NCBI RefSeq assembly: GCF_000620305.1
Contig: NZ_KK211102.1
Coordinates: forward strand, 17,894-81,893
DNA: 64,000 bases
Reading direction: 5' to 3'
Source: Desulfitibacter alkalitolerans DSM 16504
Lineage (GTDB): Bacteria; Bacillota; DSM-16504; Desulfitibacterales; Desulfitibacteraceae
Part shown: positions 43,282-51,676 of the stretch, in pieces
Layout of the letters: the number at the start of each line of letters is the position of its first letter
Numbering within the stretch: the first letter of the stretch is position 1
Notes under the pieces: model-generated
Told to the model about the DNA's origin: nothing
What the model saw: only the letters and a program-made list of their open reading frames with translations
The model's database searches: none
Position numbers and translations under genes: made by a program

Positions 43282-43658
43282 AACGAGATAACTTATTATC
43301 CGGAATATCACATTTACTTATTATAGGTGGTGCATATGGATTTATTATCACCCTAATTATTTACCTACTCGAAAAAGACAAGTCAGACTTTTTAAATAAT
43401 AATCTTAAGCAAGCTATTGGGATGCAAGCTCTTGTATTATCATTAAAAATTTTAGTAAATATTGGGAGAGTTTTTGGTCTAGTACACCCTTTTCAAAATA
43501 TTATATTTGAAACAATTAAGTTGGATATAATTAGTTTAATGCTAAACATAATAGTAATACCCTTTGCTATATATGCTTCTATTAATGTTTTTAAAGGTAG
43601 ATTTTTTAAATACCCTGTAATTGGCGAATACATACATAACTACAAATCTCAAAACTGA
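43278..43658 (+). CDS. DUF4870-like small membrane protein
   Basis: 126 residues with three to four hydrophobic helices. The order is like DUF4870 proteins: an N-terminal GISHLLIIGGAYGFIITLIIY helix, an FLNNNLKQAIGMQAL segment, and a C-terminal pair of helices. Function unknown. GAGAGGTG precedes ATG, and its start overlaps the stop of the preceding remnant (ATGA). It is the last intact gene of the island between the kinase and agrB. Confidence 0.75.
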   Translation: MKRDNLLSGISHLLIIGGAYGFIITLIIYLLEKDKSDFLNNNLKQAIGMQALVLSLKILVNIGRVFGLVHPFQNIIFETIKLDIISLMLNIIVIPFAIYASINVFKGRFFKYPVIGEYIHNYKSQN

Positions 43659-43674
43659 ATGTTAGTGGTTTTCG

Positions 43675-43716
43675 CTATCCAGGTGTCCAGTTTGCAGTAT
43701 ATATACCCTGGAATAA
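43675..43716 (+). repeat. 42-bp near-exact copy of the kinase gene end
   Basis: 41 of 42 bases match 41279-41320, the last codons of the agr-like kinase. The copies bracket the island, and each is followed within about 65 bp by a related terminator hairpin. Confidence 0.93.
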
Positions 43717-43761
43717 TTGAGCTTTAAACTGAATAAATTACAAAAAATTTGCTTTTTAAAA

Positions 43762-43790
43762 AATCAGCCCTAAAAGGAGCTGATTTTTTT
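43762..43790 (+). terminator. Second copy-like terminator before agrB
   Basis: AATCAGCCC and GGAGCTGATT pair around a TAAAA loop with one bulge, followed by TTTTTTT. Closely related to the hairpin at 41337-41364. It probably represents the terminator that originally followed the kinase gene. Confidence 0.8.
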
Positions 43791-43917
43791 ATGCACTGAT
43801 TTTAACGGTTCAAGCAGCAATTCATACAGGTTGCACCGCGTTTCTGACATGTTGCGTACATCATATAGGCAAATTATGACATAAAATGCTAAAATTCTTT
43901 ACAGGGGGTGACAAAAT

Positions 43918-44583
43918 ATGCGCGGGATCTCCATTCACAGCCTGGGGTATATGGTTGGAGCCCATATAGCCAAAAAGGTTGATCAACCTGATAGGGCTAA
44001 TTTCCTTGGCTACGGTGCGGAAATTTTAATTGGCGGTATTGTAAAGCTGGCCGTTCTCTTCCTTGTCAGTGCTGTTTTAGGTATTGTTATAGAAGCTGCT
44101 CTTTTACTTGCTGTCATAGCTGTTGTGCGTACTTTATCAGGTGGTGCCCATTGCTCAGCCTATTACCGGTGCCTGATTACAAGTGTCCTTGTATTTACCA
44201 CCCTGGGCTATACCATTAAGACCATGCATCCATTAATGAGTTTACTACCCTCAGCAGCTTTGGCCGGAATCATTACCTTATATACTTATTTATACTGGGG
44301 ATATGCCCCCCAGGCACCCCTGAACAAACCATTTAAAAGCAAAGCTGCAGAAACAGACTTTCGCTGCTATACATTAATAGCAGTATTTAGTCTATCCCTA
44401 ATCGCATTATTACTGGGAACTGAAAGCTTGACAAGCTGGATAATTGCAGGTGGTTTATTGTGGCAGGCCTTTACCTTGACCCCTGCAGGACATGGGTTTA
44501 TTAAATTTATGGACGTCTTGCTCAGCCCTGGAAGGGAGGAGGTGAAGAACAATGTTGAAGCTGTTAACAAGAGCCATGTATAG
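43918..44583 (+). CDS. agrB: AgrB accessory gene regulator peptidase
   Basis: 221 residues with about five or six membrane segments. The catalytic pair of AgrB is visible in SGGAHCSAYYRC near residue 77: His and, seven residues later, Cys, as in staphylococcal AgrB. AgrB cuts the AgrD precursor at its C-terminal side and forms the ring. CAGGGGGTG precedes ATG. The gene overlaps agrD by 32 bases. Unlike the usual agr order, the regulator and kinase come first, and a 2.3-kb island separates them from agrB. Confidence 0.95.
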   Translation: MRGISIHSLGYMVGAHIAKKVDQPDRANFLGYGAEILIGGIVKLAVLFLVSAVLGIVIEAALLLAVIAVVRTLSGGAHCSAYYRCLITSVLVFTTLGYTIKTMHPLMSLLPSAALAGIITLYTYLYWGYAPQAPLNKPFKSKAAETDFRCYTLIAVFSLSLIALLLGTESLTSWIIAGGLLWQAFTLTPAGHGFIKFMDVLLSPGREEVKNNVEAVNKSHV

Positions 44584-44680
44584 CGGAGCAGCTGCAGTAT
44601 TTGCCCTGGTTGCCATGACTAATATTGGTACAACAAGTTGGTTCATGATGTATCAGCCAGTTCCTCCCAAGAAATACTAG
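44552..44680 (+). CDS. agrD: AgrD-like autoinducer peptide precursor with Ser in the ring position
   Basis: 42 residues, starting inside agrB with GGGAGGAGG upstream. The N-terminal amphipathic part (LLTRAMYSGAAAVFALVAM) is followed by NIGTTSWFMMYQPVPPKKY. Aligned with AgrD proteins such as the Listeria one (CFMFV then YEPEIP), the ring would be Ser-Trp-Phe-Met-Met, and YQPVPP is the tail recognised by AgrB. Ser instead of Cys predicts a cyclic lactone, as is known in some staphylococci, rather than a thiolactone. The processing point at the N side cannot be seen. Confidence 0.85.
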   Translation: MLKLLTRAMYSGAAAVFALVAMTNIGTTSWFMMYQPVPPKKY

Positions 44681-44691
44681 ATACGACACGA

Positions 44692-44722
44692 CAAAATGCC
44701 CACTAAGTGGGCATTTTGCTAT
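44692..44722 (+). terminator. Terminator after agrBD
   Basis: Perfect 13-bp stem CAAAATGCCCACT/AGTGGGCATTTTG with a one-base spacer (44692-44718). The T-rich end of the second arm makes it a terminator for agrD, 11 bp past its stop. Confidence 0.85.
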
Positions 44723-44807
44723 TATGCACAAAAATCAATATGCAGCCCAATTTATATTATAGGACGCCGCACTAAAATGTACTATGCTTAGATAAAATGT
44801 CAATTTG

Positions 44808-45326
44808 TCAAGCCTGACCCCCAAGGAGTTTTTTTACTCTTTCCACTACTTCTGGTATGGCTGCTGCAACTGGCTCACAGCAGCCCTCCTTGAAGTTGGT
44901 GTTATCCTCTATCTCTATGGCCAGGATGGTTATTTTCTCTGGGACAGGCATGTTCATCATCCTGCCAAATTCCAACAGGGTAGCCAGGTTCAGGTCATGT
45001 ATTGAGGCCAGGCGTATTGTATTCTTTAAGGTTTCGGGAGAAAACTCATAGATGTCCCCAACCCTGCCCCCTCTGGTTTTAATGGAATCAATCAAGATTG
45101 CTTCCTCATAGCCCAGGAACAAATCCAGCAGGTTAAAGCCTGCCAGGGATGCTTCTATTACATCTACTGAAGCATCACCTAAAAGGCTCTTTTCCAGTTC
45201 TCTGGCAGCAAATATGCCCACGCCATCATCACTTAAGATTGGGTTTCCCAGGCCTATGACAACCTTTTTCCCCATTATTTCCATTTTTTGTGCCTCTTGT
45301 GCTTGCTCTGCTTGACCTACTGGCAT
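44808..45326 (-). CDS. Hydrogenase maturation protease (HyaD/HybD family)
   Basis: 172 residues with IGLGNPILSDDGVG near residue 24, containing the nickel-binding acidic residue, and LIDSIKTRGGRVGD near 90. The protease clips the C-terminal peptide of the hydrogenase large subunit after nickel insertion. MvhA upstream ends with a DPCFSCATH-site followed by a removable tail, its likely substrate. CAGGAG precedes ATG 45326, which overlaps the mvhA stop by ten bases, so the pair is coupled. Confidence 0.93.
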   Translation of the reverse strand: MPVGQAEQAQEAQKMEIMGKKVVIGLGNPILSDDGVGIFAARELEKSLLGDASVDVIEASLAGFNLLDLFLGYEEAILIDSIKTRGGRVGDIYEFSPETLKNTIRLASIHDLNLATLLEFGRMMNMPVPEKITILAIEIEDNTNFKEGCCEPVAAAIPEVVERVKKLLGGQA

Positions 45327-46774
45327 ATTTTCTCCTGCAAATTGCCCCGGCTGTCATAGATGTTTATTTCCAGGGGAGCCTTGCCCGGCAGTGAGTGGGT
45401 GGCACAGGAAAAGCAGGGGTCATATGCCCTGAAAGCCATTTCCACCATGTTTAGCAAGCCCTGGTTAACTTCCCCATTCTTGATAAGTCCCTTGGCAGCC
45501 TTGCCAATACTCATGTTGATTGCACCATAATTATTTGTTGTGCCGACAATTAAATTGATCTTCCTGGTCATGCCATTTTCATCAGCCACATAATGGTGGA
45601 ATAGGGTACCCCTGGGTGCTTCTACAACACCAACACCTTCTCCTGGGGTTTCAGTAGGAAGAACTCTAAAGTTTGGACTAATGACCTCCTCATCTTCTGC
45701 CAGCTCAACAAGCCGTTCCGCTGCATATAAAAGCTCTACCAGACGAGCCCAATGGAAGGCAAGGGTAGCCTGGATGGGCTTTCCGCCAAAGGTATCAACC
45801 AGCTTGCCGTAGGCCTCATTGGCCAGGGGAGTGGCCATACCGTCAGATACGTTAATTCTGCCAAGGGGCGCAACACGATAGATGCCGCTATCCTTGCCGT
45901 CTGTAAAGCCCTTCCAGCCCACTGACTTCAAATAGGGAATTTTAAGATATGTCCATGGTTCCACATGCTCTTCTATATAATTTAGATATTCAGATGCATC
46001 AAACCTGGCCACTTCTTTTCCTTCTGGATCTACCACCCGTATCTTACCCTCATAGAAGTTCATCTGATTATTCTCATCGACAAGTCCCATGGAGTAGGTA
46101 TTTAGCTGATAGGCATCACTCATAATGAGGTCCACGTACCCTTTATTCTTCAGCACCACATCCTCAAATATCTTTAGAGAAGCCCTGGCAAATTCCAGAC
46201 AGGATTTTGCCATTGTCAATATTTCATCCCTTTGTTCGGCATTTATCCCCTTGCTCATTCCACCAGGTAGACCTGTTATGGGATGGGTAGCCTTGCTGCC
46301 TATCATGGCCTGAATTTTTTGTGCATAGGCACGATGCTTGATAACCTCGCCTCCTATCTCCAATCCTACTTTGGCAACAACGCCAAGGATATTTCTCTCA
46401 GCCGGGTCTGCATCTGGGCCCACAACAAAATCAGGGGCAGCCAGTGCATAGAAGTGAGCAATATGGGAATGGACATACTGGGCTGAATACATGATTTCTC
46501 TTAACAGTTTTGCCGTCCTTGGAGGGTCTACCTTGTAAACCCTGTCTAACGCTTTCACACCTGCCAGGTGGTGAGCTTGCGGTCAGACCCCGCAGATTCT
46601 AGGTACTATTCTCACAACCTCTTCAATAGGTCTTCCCTCACAAAACTTTTCAAAGCCTCTTAATTCTGGAATCTGCACATAGGAATTTTCCACATTGCCC
46701 TCTTCATTTAGAAAGATGGCTATTTTGCCATGTCCTTCTAAACGTGTAATGGGATCTATTGTAATCTTTTTCAT
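45317..46774 (-). CDS. mvhA: [NiFe] hydrogenase large subunit MvhA with predicted selenocysteine at residue 64
   Basis: Read through one in-frame TGA (46583-46585), the gene gives 485 residues of a group-3 [NiFe] hydrogenase large subunit. N-terminal motif: RICGV then Sec64 and PQAHHLAG, where other enzymes have RxCGxCxxxH. C-terminal motif: DPCFSCATH with normal cysteines, followed by a 25-residue tail for proteolysis. The enzyme oxidises hydrogen and feeds MvhG/MvhD and then HdrABC. The TGA is followed by a SECIS-like hairpin. The two halves have correct frame, order and complete domains, so a stop or frameshift is less likely. The ATGA overlap with mvhG and GGGAGGG set the start. Confidence 0.88.
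46555..46574 (-). promoter_or_regulatory. SECIS-like hairpin in mvhA
   Basis: Eight base nucleotides after the TGA begins TCACCACCT, which pairs with AGGTGTGA around loop GGC, with a single bulged C, giving eight base pairs. The loop starts 17 bases after the TGA, within the bacterial SECIS range (about 16-37), and opens with GG as usual. Confidence 0.6.
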
Positions 46775-47736
46775 GATACACCCTCCCTTCTTTTCCCCTG
46801 CAGCATGGAGCCTGCAAGGGTAAATCTATAGAATGTGCCAGCCGGATCTAATATTTTATCAACTATCCTTTTTATTTCCCCGGGGTCGTTGCTGTCTATA
46901 AGAGACCCTATGGTGCCTATGAGCTTGGCACCCTGATCAAGGCTGCCTTCAGTTGGGCCAAAACAGCCCCTGCAGGGCATATCCATGGCAGTACACCTGC
47001 CGCCACAGCCACCCCTGGTAACAGGGCCAAGGCAGATTAATTCCTGCTCTAAGAGACATTTTTCTGAATCCATCATAATTTCTATGGGCCTTTTAATGTC
47101 AGTAATCTTTTTCTCCTGTTTTACCTTGGAGCACTCATCACATAATGTTTTGCTGCCTGCAAAGATGGTACCCTTTGCAGGAACAGCCCCGCCTATTAGT
47201 GCACTCACAGCTGCCCAGATAGTATCTGGAAGGGGTGCACAGCCTGGAATATAATACTCCACATCTACTACCTGATCTAAAGTATATACATGGTCATAAA
47301 ATTCAGGTATGTCCAGTTCCCCTTCTGGTGCGTTAAAGTGTGTTCTGGGATAGATTTTTTCCGGGTTATTGGTTGACTCTGTTTCCAGGTATACTCTTCT
47401 TAGAATCTCTTCTCTGGTGAAGAGATTGGCCAGTGCAGGGATGCCTCCAAAGCATGCACATGAGCCAAAGGAGATAAGTATCTTGGATTTCCTGCGCAAA
47501 AGCTCTGCCATCTCATGGTTTTCGTCATTTCTTATGGCACCGCTAAAAAGACATACATCGATTTCCTTGTCTTTCATGGCCTTAACATCCTCAACCTTGG
47601 GATCTAGAGCCAATGGCCAAAAAACAATGTCTGCCGCTTCAGCCAGGGCCAGTATCCTTTCATTTATGTCCAATATGGCAACTCCACATCCTCCACAATC
47701 AGCTGCCCAGTAGGCAGCAACCTTCAGCTTAGGCAA
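46771..47736 (-). CDS. mvhG: [NiFe] hydrogenase small subunit MvhG
   Basis: 321 residues of the group-3 small subunit: proximal cluster ligands in DCGGCGVAI near residue 13, SFGSCACFGG near 90, YYIPGCAPLP near 163 and a C-terminal set of cysteines (GGCGGRCTAMDMPCRGC, about 249). It lacks a Tat signal and a membrane anchor, so the enzyme is cytoplasmic. It starts at TTG 47736, inside the mvhD stop region, with GGGAGGGGAG upstream, and overlaps mvhA by four bases. It links the nickel site of MvhA to the MvhD electron carrier. Confidence 0.93.
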   Translation of the reverse strand: MPKLKVAAYWAADCGGCGVAILDINERILALAEAADIVFWPLALDPKVEDVKAMKDKEIDVCLFSGAIRNDENHEMAELLRRKSKILISFGSCACFGGIPALANLFTREEILRRVYLETESTNNPEKIYPRTHFNAPEGELDIPEFYDHVYTLDQVVDVEYYIPGCAPLPDTIWAAVSALIGGAVPAKGTIFAGSKTLCDECSKVKQEKKITDIKRPIEIMMDSEKCLLEQELICLGPVTRGGCGGRCTAMDMPCRGCFGPTEGSLDQGAKLIGTIGSLIDSNDPGEIKRIVDKILDPAGTFYRFTLAGSMLQGKRREGVS

Positions 47737-48166
47737 GTTTCTCCCCTCCCTTGGACACCTTCATTGGGCCTAGTTGTTTTATCTCCTGGGTCATATCTGC
47801 AACGATTTTTGCAAAATTCTCACCTTCTGAAGCAGATACCCATACAAGCTTGAAGCGTTCCCTTTCAATGCCTAGTTGTTCAAGCATCTTAGATAAAAGT
47901 GGTTCTCTTCTTAAGGTTTTTACATTACCATCCAGGTAATGACAATCTCCAATGTGTCAGCCACTGACAAGGACACCATCTGCTCCATCTTTAAAAGCCT
48001 TCATGACAAACAATGGATCAACCCTGCTGCTGCACATTACCCTGATAATCTTAATATTTTCAGGATACTTAAAACGGGAGATGCCGGCTAGATCTGCTCC
48101 TGCATAGGAGCACCAGTTGCAGAGAAAGCCTACAATATTGGGCTCAAAACCCTTGTTTTCACTCAT
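47729..48166 (-). CDS. mvhD: MvhD iron-sulfur subunit with predicted selenocysteine at residue 70
   Basis: Read through TGA (47957-47959), the gene gives 145 residues. MvhD carries a [2Fe-2S] cluster and connects the hydrogenase to HdrA. Conserved parts are [15 protein letters not shown] near residue 14, [10 protein letters not shown] near 42 and, after VLVSG, Sec70 then [11 protein letters not shown], where most homologues have GCHxGDCHY. Sec at this spot is known for some archaeal VhuD proteins. A strong SECIS-like hairpin follows. ATG 48166 overlaps the hdrA stop (ATGA), and the stop overlaps the mvhG start. Confidence 0.9.
47923..47941 (-). promoter_or_regulatory. SECIS-like hairpin in mvhD
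   Basis: CATTACC pairs perfectly with GGTAATG around the loop TGGAT, starting 15 bases after the TGA, so the loop lies 22 bases from it. The apical ACCTGG-NN-GGT sequence also occurs in the mvhA hairpin. Confidence 0.7.
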
Positions 48167-50118
48167 AATCCACAAACCCCCTCTATCTGAGCGAATATTT
48201 GCTCCTTGGTAAAATGGGAAATGGCAATTGCACCTGATGGACATGTAGTGGCACAGGTACCGCAGCCCTTACAGACAGCTTCATTAATATAGGCCACCTT
48301 TTTGTCCTCATCAAAGGTAATTGCATTATACCTGCACATGTTGAGACAGCTCTTACAGCCTGAACAAATATCCTGATTTAACATGGCTATAATTGGTGAT
48401 ATTTTTACCTTTCCTGTTGCTATAGCCGCCATTGCCTCGGCAGCTGCAGCAGAACCCTGCGCCACTGTATCGGGAATATCCTTGGGACTTTGACAGGTCC
48501 CAGCAATATAGACACCTTCAGTTGTGGTTTTAACAGGGTCCAGCTTGATATGGGACTCCAGGAAGAACCCTGATTCTCCCCGGGAGATGTTAAAGATTTG
48601 ACTTACCCTGTCACTATCCTTTCTAGGAATCAGGGCGCTATTTAGAATGACCATGTCTACTGGAATTTCCCTGTATACCCCTAGTAAAGTATCCTCAACC
48701 CTGACAGTCAATTGGCCTTCAATATTTGTAACTTCCGCTCCCTTTCCACGAATAAATGTAACGCCTTCATCTTGGACCCTGTTATAAAATTCCTCATACT
48801 GCTTTCCAAAGGTTCGCATATCCATATATAAATCATAGACCTCTGCTTCAGGAAGCTTTTCCTTGGCCAGGTGAGAGAATTTCACAGAGCTCATGCAGCA
48901 TACCCTGGAACAATGCTTGTGATACTTTTCGTCTCTGCTGCCTATGCAGTGGAGTACGGCAACCCTCTTGGGCTTGGTCCCATCCTTGAGAACAATTTTC
49001 CCCTGGGTTGGACCAGATGCATTGGTCATCCTTTCAAACTGCATACTTGTGATAACGTTATCATAGATCCCAAAACCCCACTGGGGAGCAATGCTGGGAT
49101 CAAACATGTCATGACCTGTGGCAAGGATAATAGCTCCTGCTTCAATTTCCACTATTTCTTCCTTTTGTTCAAAATCTATGGCTTCCCTCTGACAGGCTGT
49201 CACACAGGGCTGCTTGCATTTGCCTTTAGTCAGCATGAGGCACTTGTCTGCATCTACAATGGCCTTTAAGGGAACTGCCTGGGGAAAGGGTATATATATG
49301 GCACTTCTCTTACCTAATCCTGCATCAAACTCACTTGGTATTTTGTTTTTGTATACACAAACCTCGACACAATCATTACAGCCAGTACAGACATCCTCTT
49401 TTACATATCTTGGTTTTTTCTTGATTTTAATCTTATAATTACCCACAAAGCCGTCTACTTCTACCACCTCAGAATGGGTCATTAAAGTTATGTTGGGGTC
49501 TTGATCTGCATTTACCATTTTAGGAGTTAAAATACAGGCTGCACAATCCATGGTGGGAAAGGTCTTATCAAACTGGGCCATGTGTCCCCCAATGGACGGC
49601 TCCTTCTCTACCAGTACCACCGGATAACCAGCTCCCCCTATTTGCAGTGCCGCCTGAATGCCTGCTATTCCTCCGCCCACCACCAGGGTAGTTCTATTAA
49701 CAGGCATTTCCCTCTGTTCAATAGGCTCATGGAATACCACCCGTTTAACAGCAGCCCTTGTTAAAGCTGCAGCCTTCTTAGTTGCTGCATCATAATTAGT
49801 GGAAACCCATGAACAGTGCTCTCGAATATTGGCCATTTCCAGTAAAAATCCGTTTAAGCCACCCTGCTGCACTGCCTTTCTAAATGTAGGCTCATGCATT
49901 CTGGGAGAACAAGCTGCCACAACCACCCTGGTAAGCTTGTGCTCAGCTATATCCTGTTTAATAAGATTCTGGCCAGGGTCCGAGCACATGTATTTGTAAT
50001 CCCGCGCAACCACCACATTTTCCATGCCATTGGCCTCTTCAGTAACCTTTTCCACATTTACCGTTCCGGCAATATTACTTCCACAATGACAAATGTAAAC
50101 ACCAACTCTCTCCTGCAC
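48163..50118 (-). CDS. hdrA: Heterodisulfide reductase-type subunit HdrA
   Basis: About 651 residues. A cysteine-containing N-terminal part (VYICHCGSN), the FAD-binding [14 protein letters not shown] near residue 150, a [12 protein letters not shown] cluster region, two ferredoxin motifs mid-protein ([11 protein letters not shown]) and two more at the C-terminus ([22 protein letters not shown]). HdrA holds the bifurcating FAD in HdrABC-MvhADG complexes, where hydrogen reduces a disulfide and ferredoxin together. GTG 50118 lies eight bases after GGAGG; an earlier GTG at 50127 overlaps that site. No extra in-frame TGA. Confidence 0.93.
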   Translation of the reverse strand: MQERVGVYICHCGSNIAGTVNVEKVTEEANGMENVVVARDYKYMCSDPGQNLIKQDIAEHKLTRVVVAACSPRMHEPTFRKAVQQGGLNGFLLEMANIREHCSWVSTNYDAATKKAAALTRAAVKRVVFHEPIEQREMPVNRTTLVVGGGIAGIQAALQIGGAGYPVVLVEKEPSIGGHMAQFDKTFPTMDCAACILTPKMVNADQDPNITLMTHSEVVEVDGFVGNYKIKIKKKPRYVKEDVCTGCNDCVEVCVYKNKIPSEFDAGLGKRSAIYIPFPQAVPLKAIVDADKCLMLTKGKCKQPCVTACQREAIDFEQKEEIVEIEAGAIILATGHDMFDPSIAPQWGFGIYDNVITSMQFERMTNASGPTQGKIVLKDGTKPKRVAVLHCIGSRDEKYHKHCSRVCCMSSVKFSHLAKEKLPEAEVYDLYMDMRTFGKQYEEFYNRVQDEGVTFIRGKGAEVTNIEGQLTVRVEDTLLGVYREIPVDMVILNSALIPRKDSDRVSQIFNISRGESGFFLESHIKLDPVKTTTEGVYIAGTCQSPKDIPDTVAQGSAAAAEAMAAIATGKVKISPIIAMLNQDICSGCKSCLNMCRYNAITFDEDKKVAYINEAVCKGCGTCATTCPSGAIAISHFTKEQIFAQIEGVCGL

Positions 50119-50130
50119 ATCAACCACCTC

Positions 50131-50991
50131 CTATACAACGCTTTTTAATACTTTATTTGATGATACAATACTCTTGTTTAAGCCAAGCTTCTCTTTACTG
50201 ATGCCAAAAGCTACTCCCATTAGCTGGGTAAAATAAATTACAGGGATGTCATAGGTTTTGCCATACTTTTTGCTCACCTTGTCTTGATAGGCATCAAGAT
50301 TTAATTGACATACCGGACATGTAACAGCCACAGCCCTTGCACCTGCCTCTTTGGCTTCATCCAGCAGTTCCTTGATCATCTTCAAGGCAAGGTCCTCATT
50401 GGAAATAACCAGGGAGTTGCCGCAGCACCTTGTTTTGCGATAGTAGGGTAAGACCTTTGCCCCCAGACCTGCTAACAACTCATCAAGAGATGTTGGCTGT
50501 TCCGGATCATCAAATCCACCAGGTCTGACAATCTGGCAGCCGTAGTAGGGCACTACCTCTAAATCCTTGAGCGGATTGACAACTTCTTTTTGGATTCTAT
50601 CCAAACCTATATCCTCCATGAAAATCTGCAGCAGGTGTTTGACCTTTGGTTTTGTTATTATACTCTTGTCATTACCACCTGTAAGCAATTGGGTTAGCTC
50701 ATTTGCCAGATCTGGATATTTTGCAAATTTAACATGAACCTGACTCAGCCTCATATAGCATGCATTACAGGATACTACGAGTTCCTCCTGTTTGCACTTC
50801 ATTAGATTTAGACCTGCCAGGGCCAGGGCCATTTTTTGATCCTCTGCTGCAGCAGCTGTAGCCCCGCAGCAATTCCAGTCCTTAATTTCTAACAATTCCA
50901 TTCCTAACTTTTTGCAGGATTCATCAATGGACATTTGATAGTCTAATGCTGCACCATGAAGCGAACAGCCTGGATAATATGAATATATCAT
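50131..50991 (-). CDS. hdrB: Heterodisulfide reductase-type subunit HdrB
   Basis: 286 residues with two CCG domains: WNCCGATAAAA near residue 40 with its Cys partner, and CRKTRCCGNSL-like sequence near 195. In methanogens the two CCG motifs hold two noncubane [4Fe-4S] clusters that split the CoM-S-S-CoB disulfide. This organism gives no sign of making those thiols, so the natural disulfide or other acceptor is unknown. It overlaps hdrC by four bases (ATGA), with GGGAGGG upstream. Confidence 0.93.
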   Translation of the reverse strand: MIYSYYPGCSLHGAALDYQMSIDESCKKLGMELLEIKDWNCCGATAAAAEDQKMALALAGLNLMKCKQEELVVSCNACYMRLSQVHVKFAKYPDLANELTQLLTGGNDKSIITKPKVKHLLQIFMEDIGLDRIQKEVVNPLKDLEVVPYYGCQIVRPGGFDDPEQPTSLDELLAGLGAKVLPYYRKTRCCGNSLVISNEDLALKMIKELLDEAKEAGARAVAVTCPVCQLNLDAYQDKVSKKYGKTYDIPVIYFTQLMGVAFGISKEKLGLNKSIVSSNKVLKSVV

Positions 50992-51563
50992 TTCCTTCCC
51001 TCCCTTAACCGGGAAAGTATTCTCCGGAATTCCTCTTTATTTGCTATTGACGGAGCAGTTAAATGCATCCTCCCCCTTACCAGCAGCTTTACTCCCAGGG
51101 GTGCCATGCCAAGCATTTTCATTGGATTTGTCTTAAGTGCAAAGATGGTCATGAGCTTTCCTTCATTTAACCGTCCATTATCTGTAACCAGCTTGTTAAA
51201 AGTCTTGTAAAGTACAGGTCCAGGCAGTTTTTTGTCAACATACCCCTGTTCAATAGCCATATTTTTTAATAGATAAATGATTTCTGTGACAGGAATACCT
51301 CGCGGACAACGAACACTGCATGAATAGCACGATGCACATAGCCAGATTGCCTTACTGCTTAAAACCTCCCTCTTCATTCCAACCATACCCATAAGTATCA
51401 TTTTCCTTGGTGTAAACTCCATCTGGAAGCTGGACGGACAGCTTCCTGAACAGGTTCCACACTGGATACATTGGACTATCTTTTCTCCTCCTGGCACACT
51501 TTTGATGGCACTAATAAAGCTTTCATCTAGCTGTTCCTGTTTAAGTACAGGTATAGCAACCAT
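50988..51563 (-). CDS. hdrC: Heterodisulfide reductase-type subunit HdrC
   Basis: 191 residues with two [4Fe-4S] ferredoxin motifs: CIQCGTCSGSCP near residue 35 and CASCYSCSVRCPRG near 77. HdrC transfers electrons from HdrA to the catalytic HdrB. It is the first gene of the hdrCBA-mvhDGA set, and GGGGGGAG precedes ATG. The hyp genes end about 110 bp upstream, with no distinct terminator seen, so one long operon is possible. Confidence 0.93.
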   Translation of the reverse strand: MVAIPVLKQEQLDESFISAIKSVPGGEKIVQCIQCGTCSGSCPSSFQMEFTPRKMILMGMVGMKREVLSSKAIWLCASCYSCSVRCPRGIPVTEIIYLLKNMAIEQGYVDKKLPGPVLYKTFNKLVTDNGRLNEGKLMTIFALKTNPMKMLGMAPLGVKLLVRGRMHLTAPSIANKEEFRRILSRLREGRK

Positions 51564-51676
51564 GGTCTCCCCCCTTACTCTTGATCAAATCATATTTACC
51601 ATTTTTCCAATAATGTTTATAGATTTTCGAATTTTCAGTTATTTAATTTTTAAATAGCAACTATGCCATTCCTTAA

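Noticed and set aside
45317..46558. Hydrogenase large subunit as a separate gene starting at MKALDR, with a second short gene at 46583-46774
   Set aside because: The two pieces join in the same frame through TGA exactly at a conserved Cys, with a SECIS-like hairpin, so one selenoprotein gene is more likely.
47957..48244. Short frame of 95 codons ending at VLVSG as an independent protein
   Set aside because: It is the N-terminal half of MvhD, with a false upstream extension into hdrA; the second half continues in frame past TGA.
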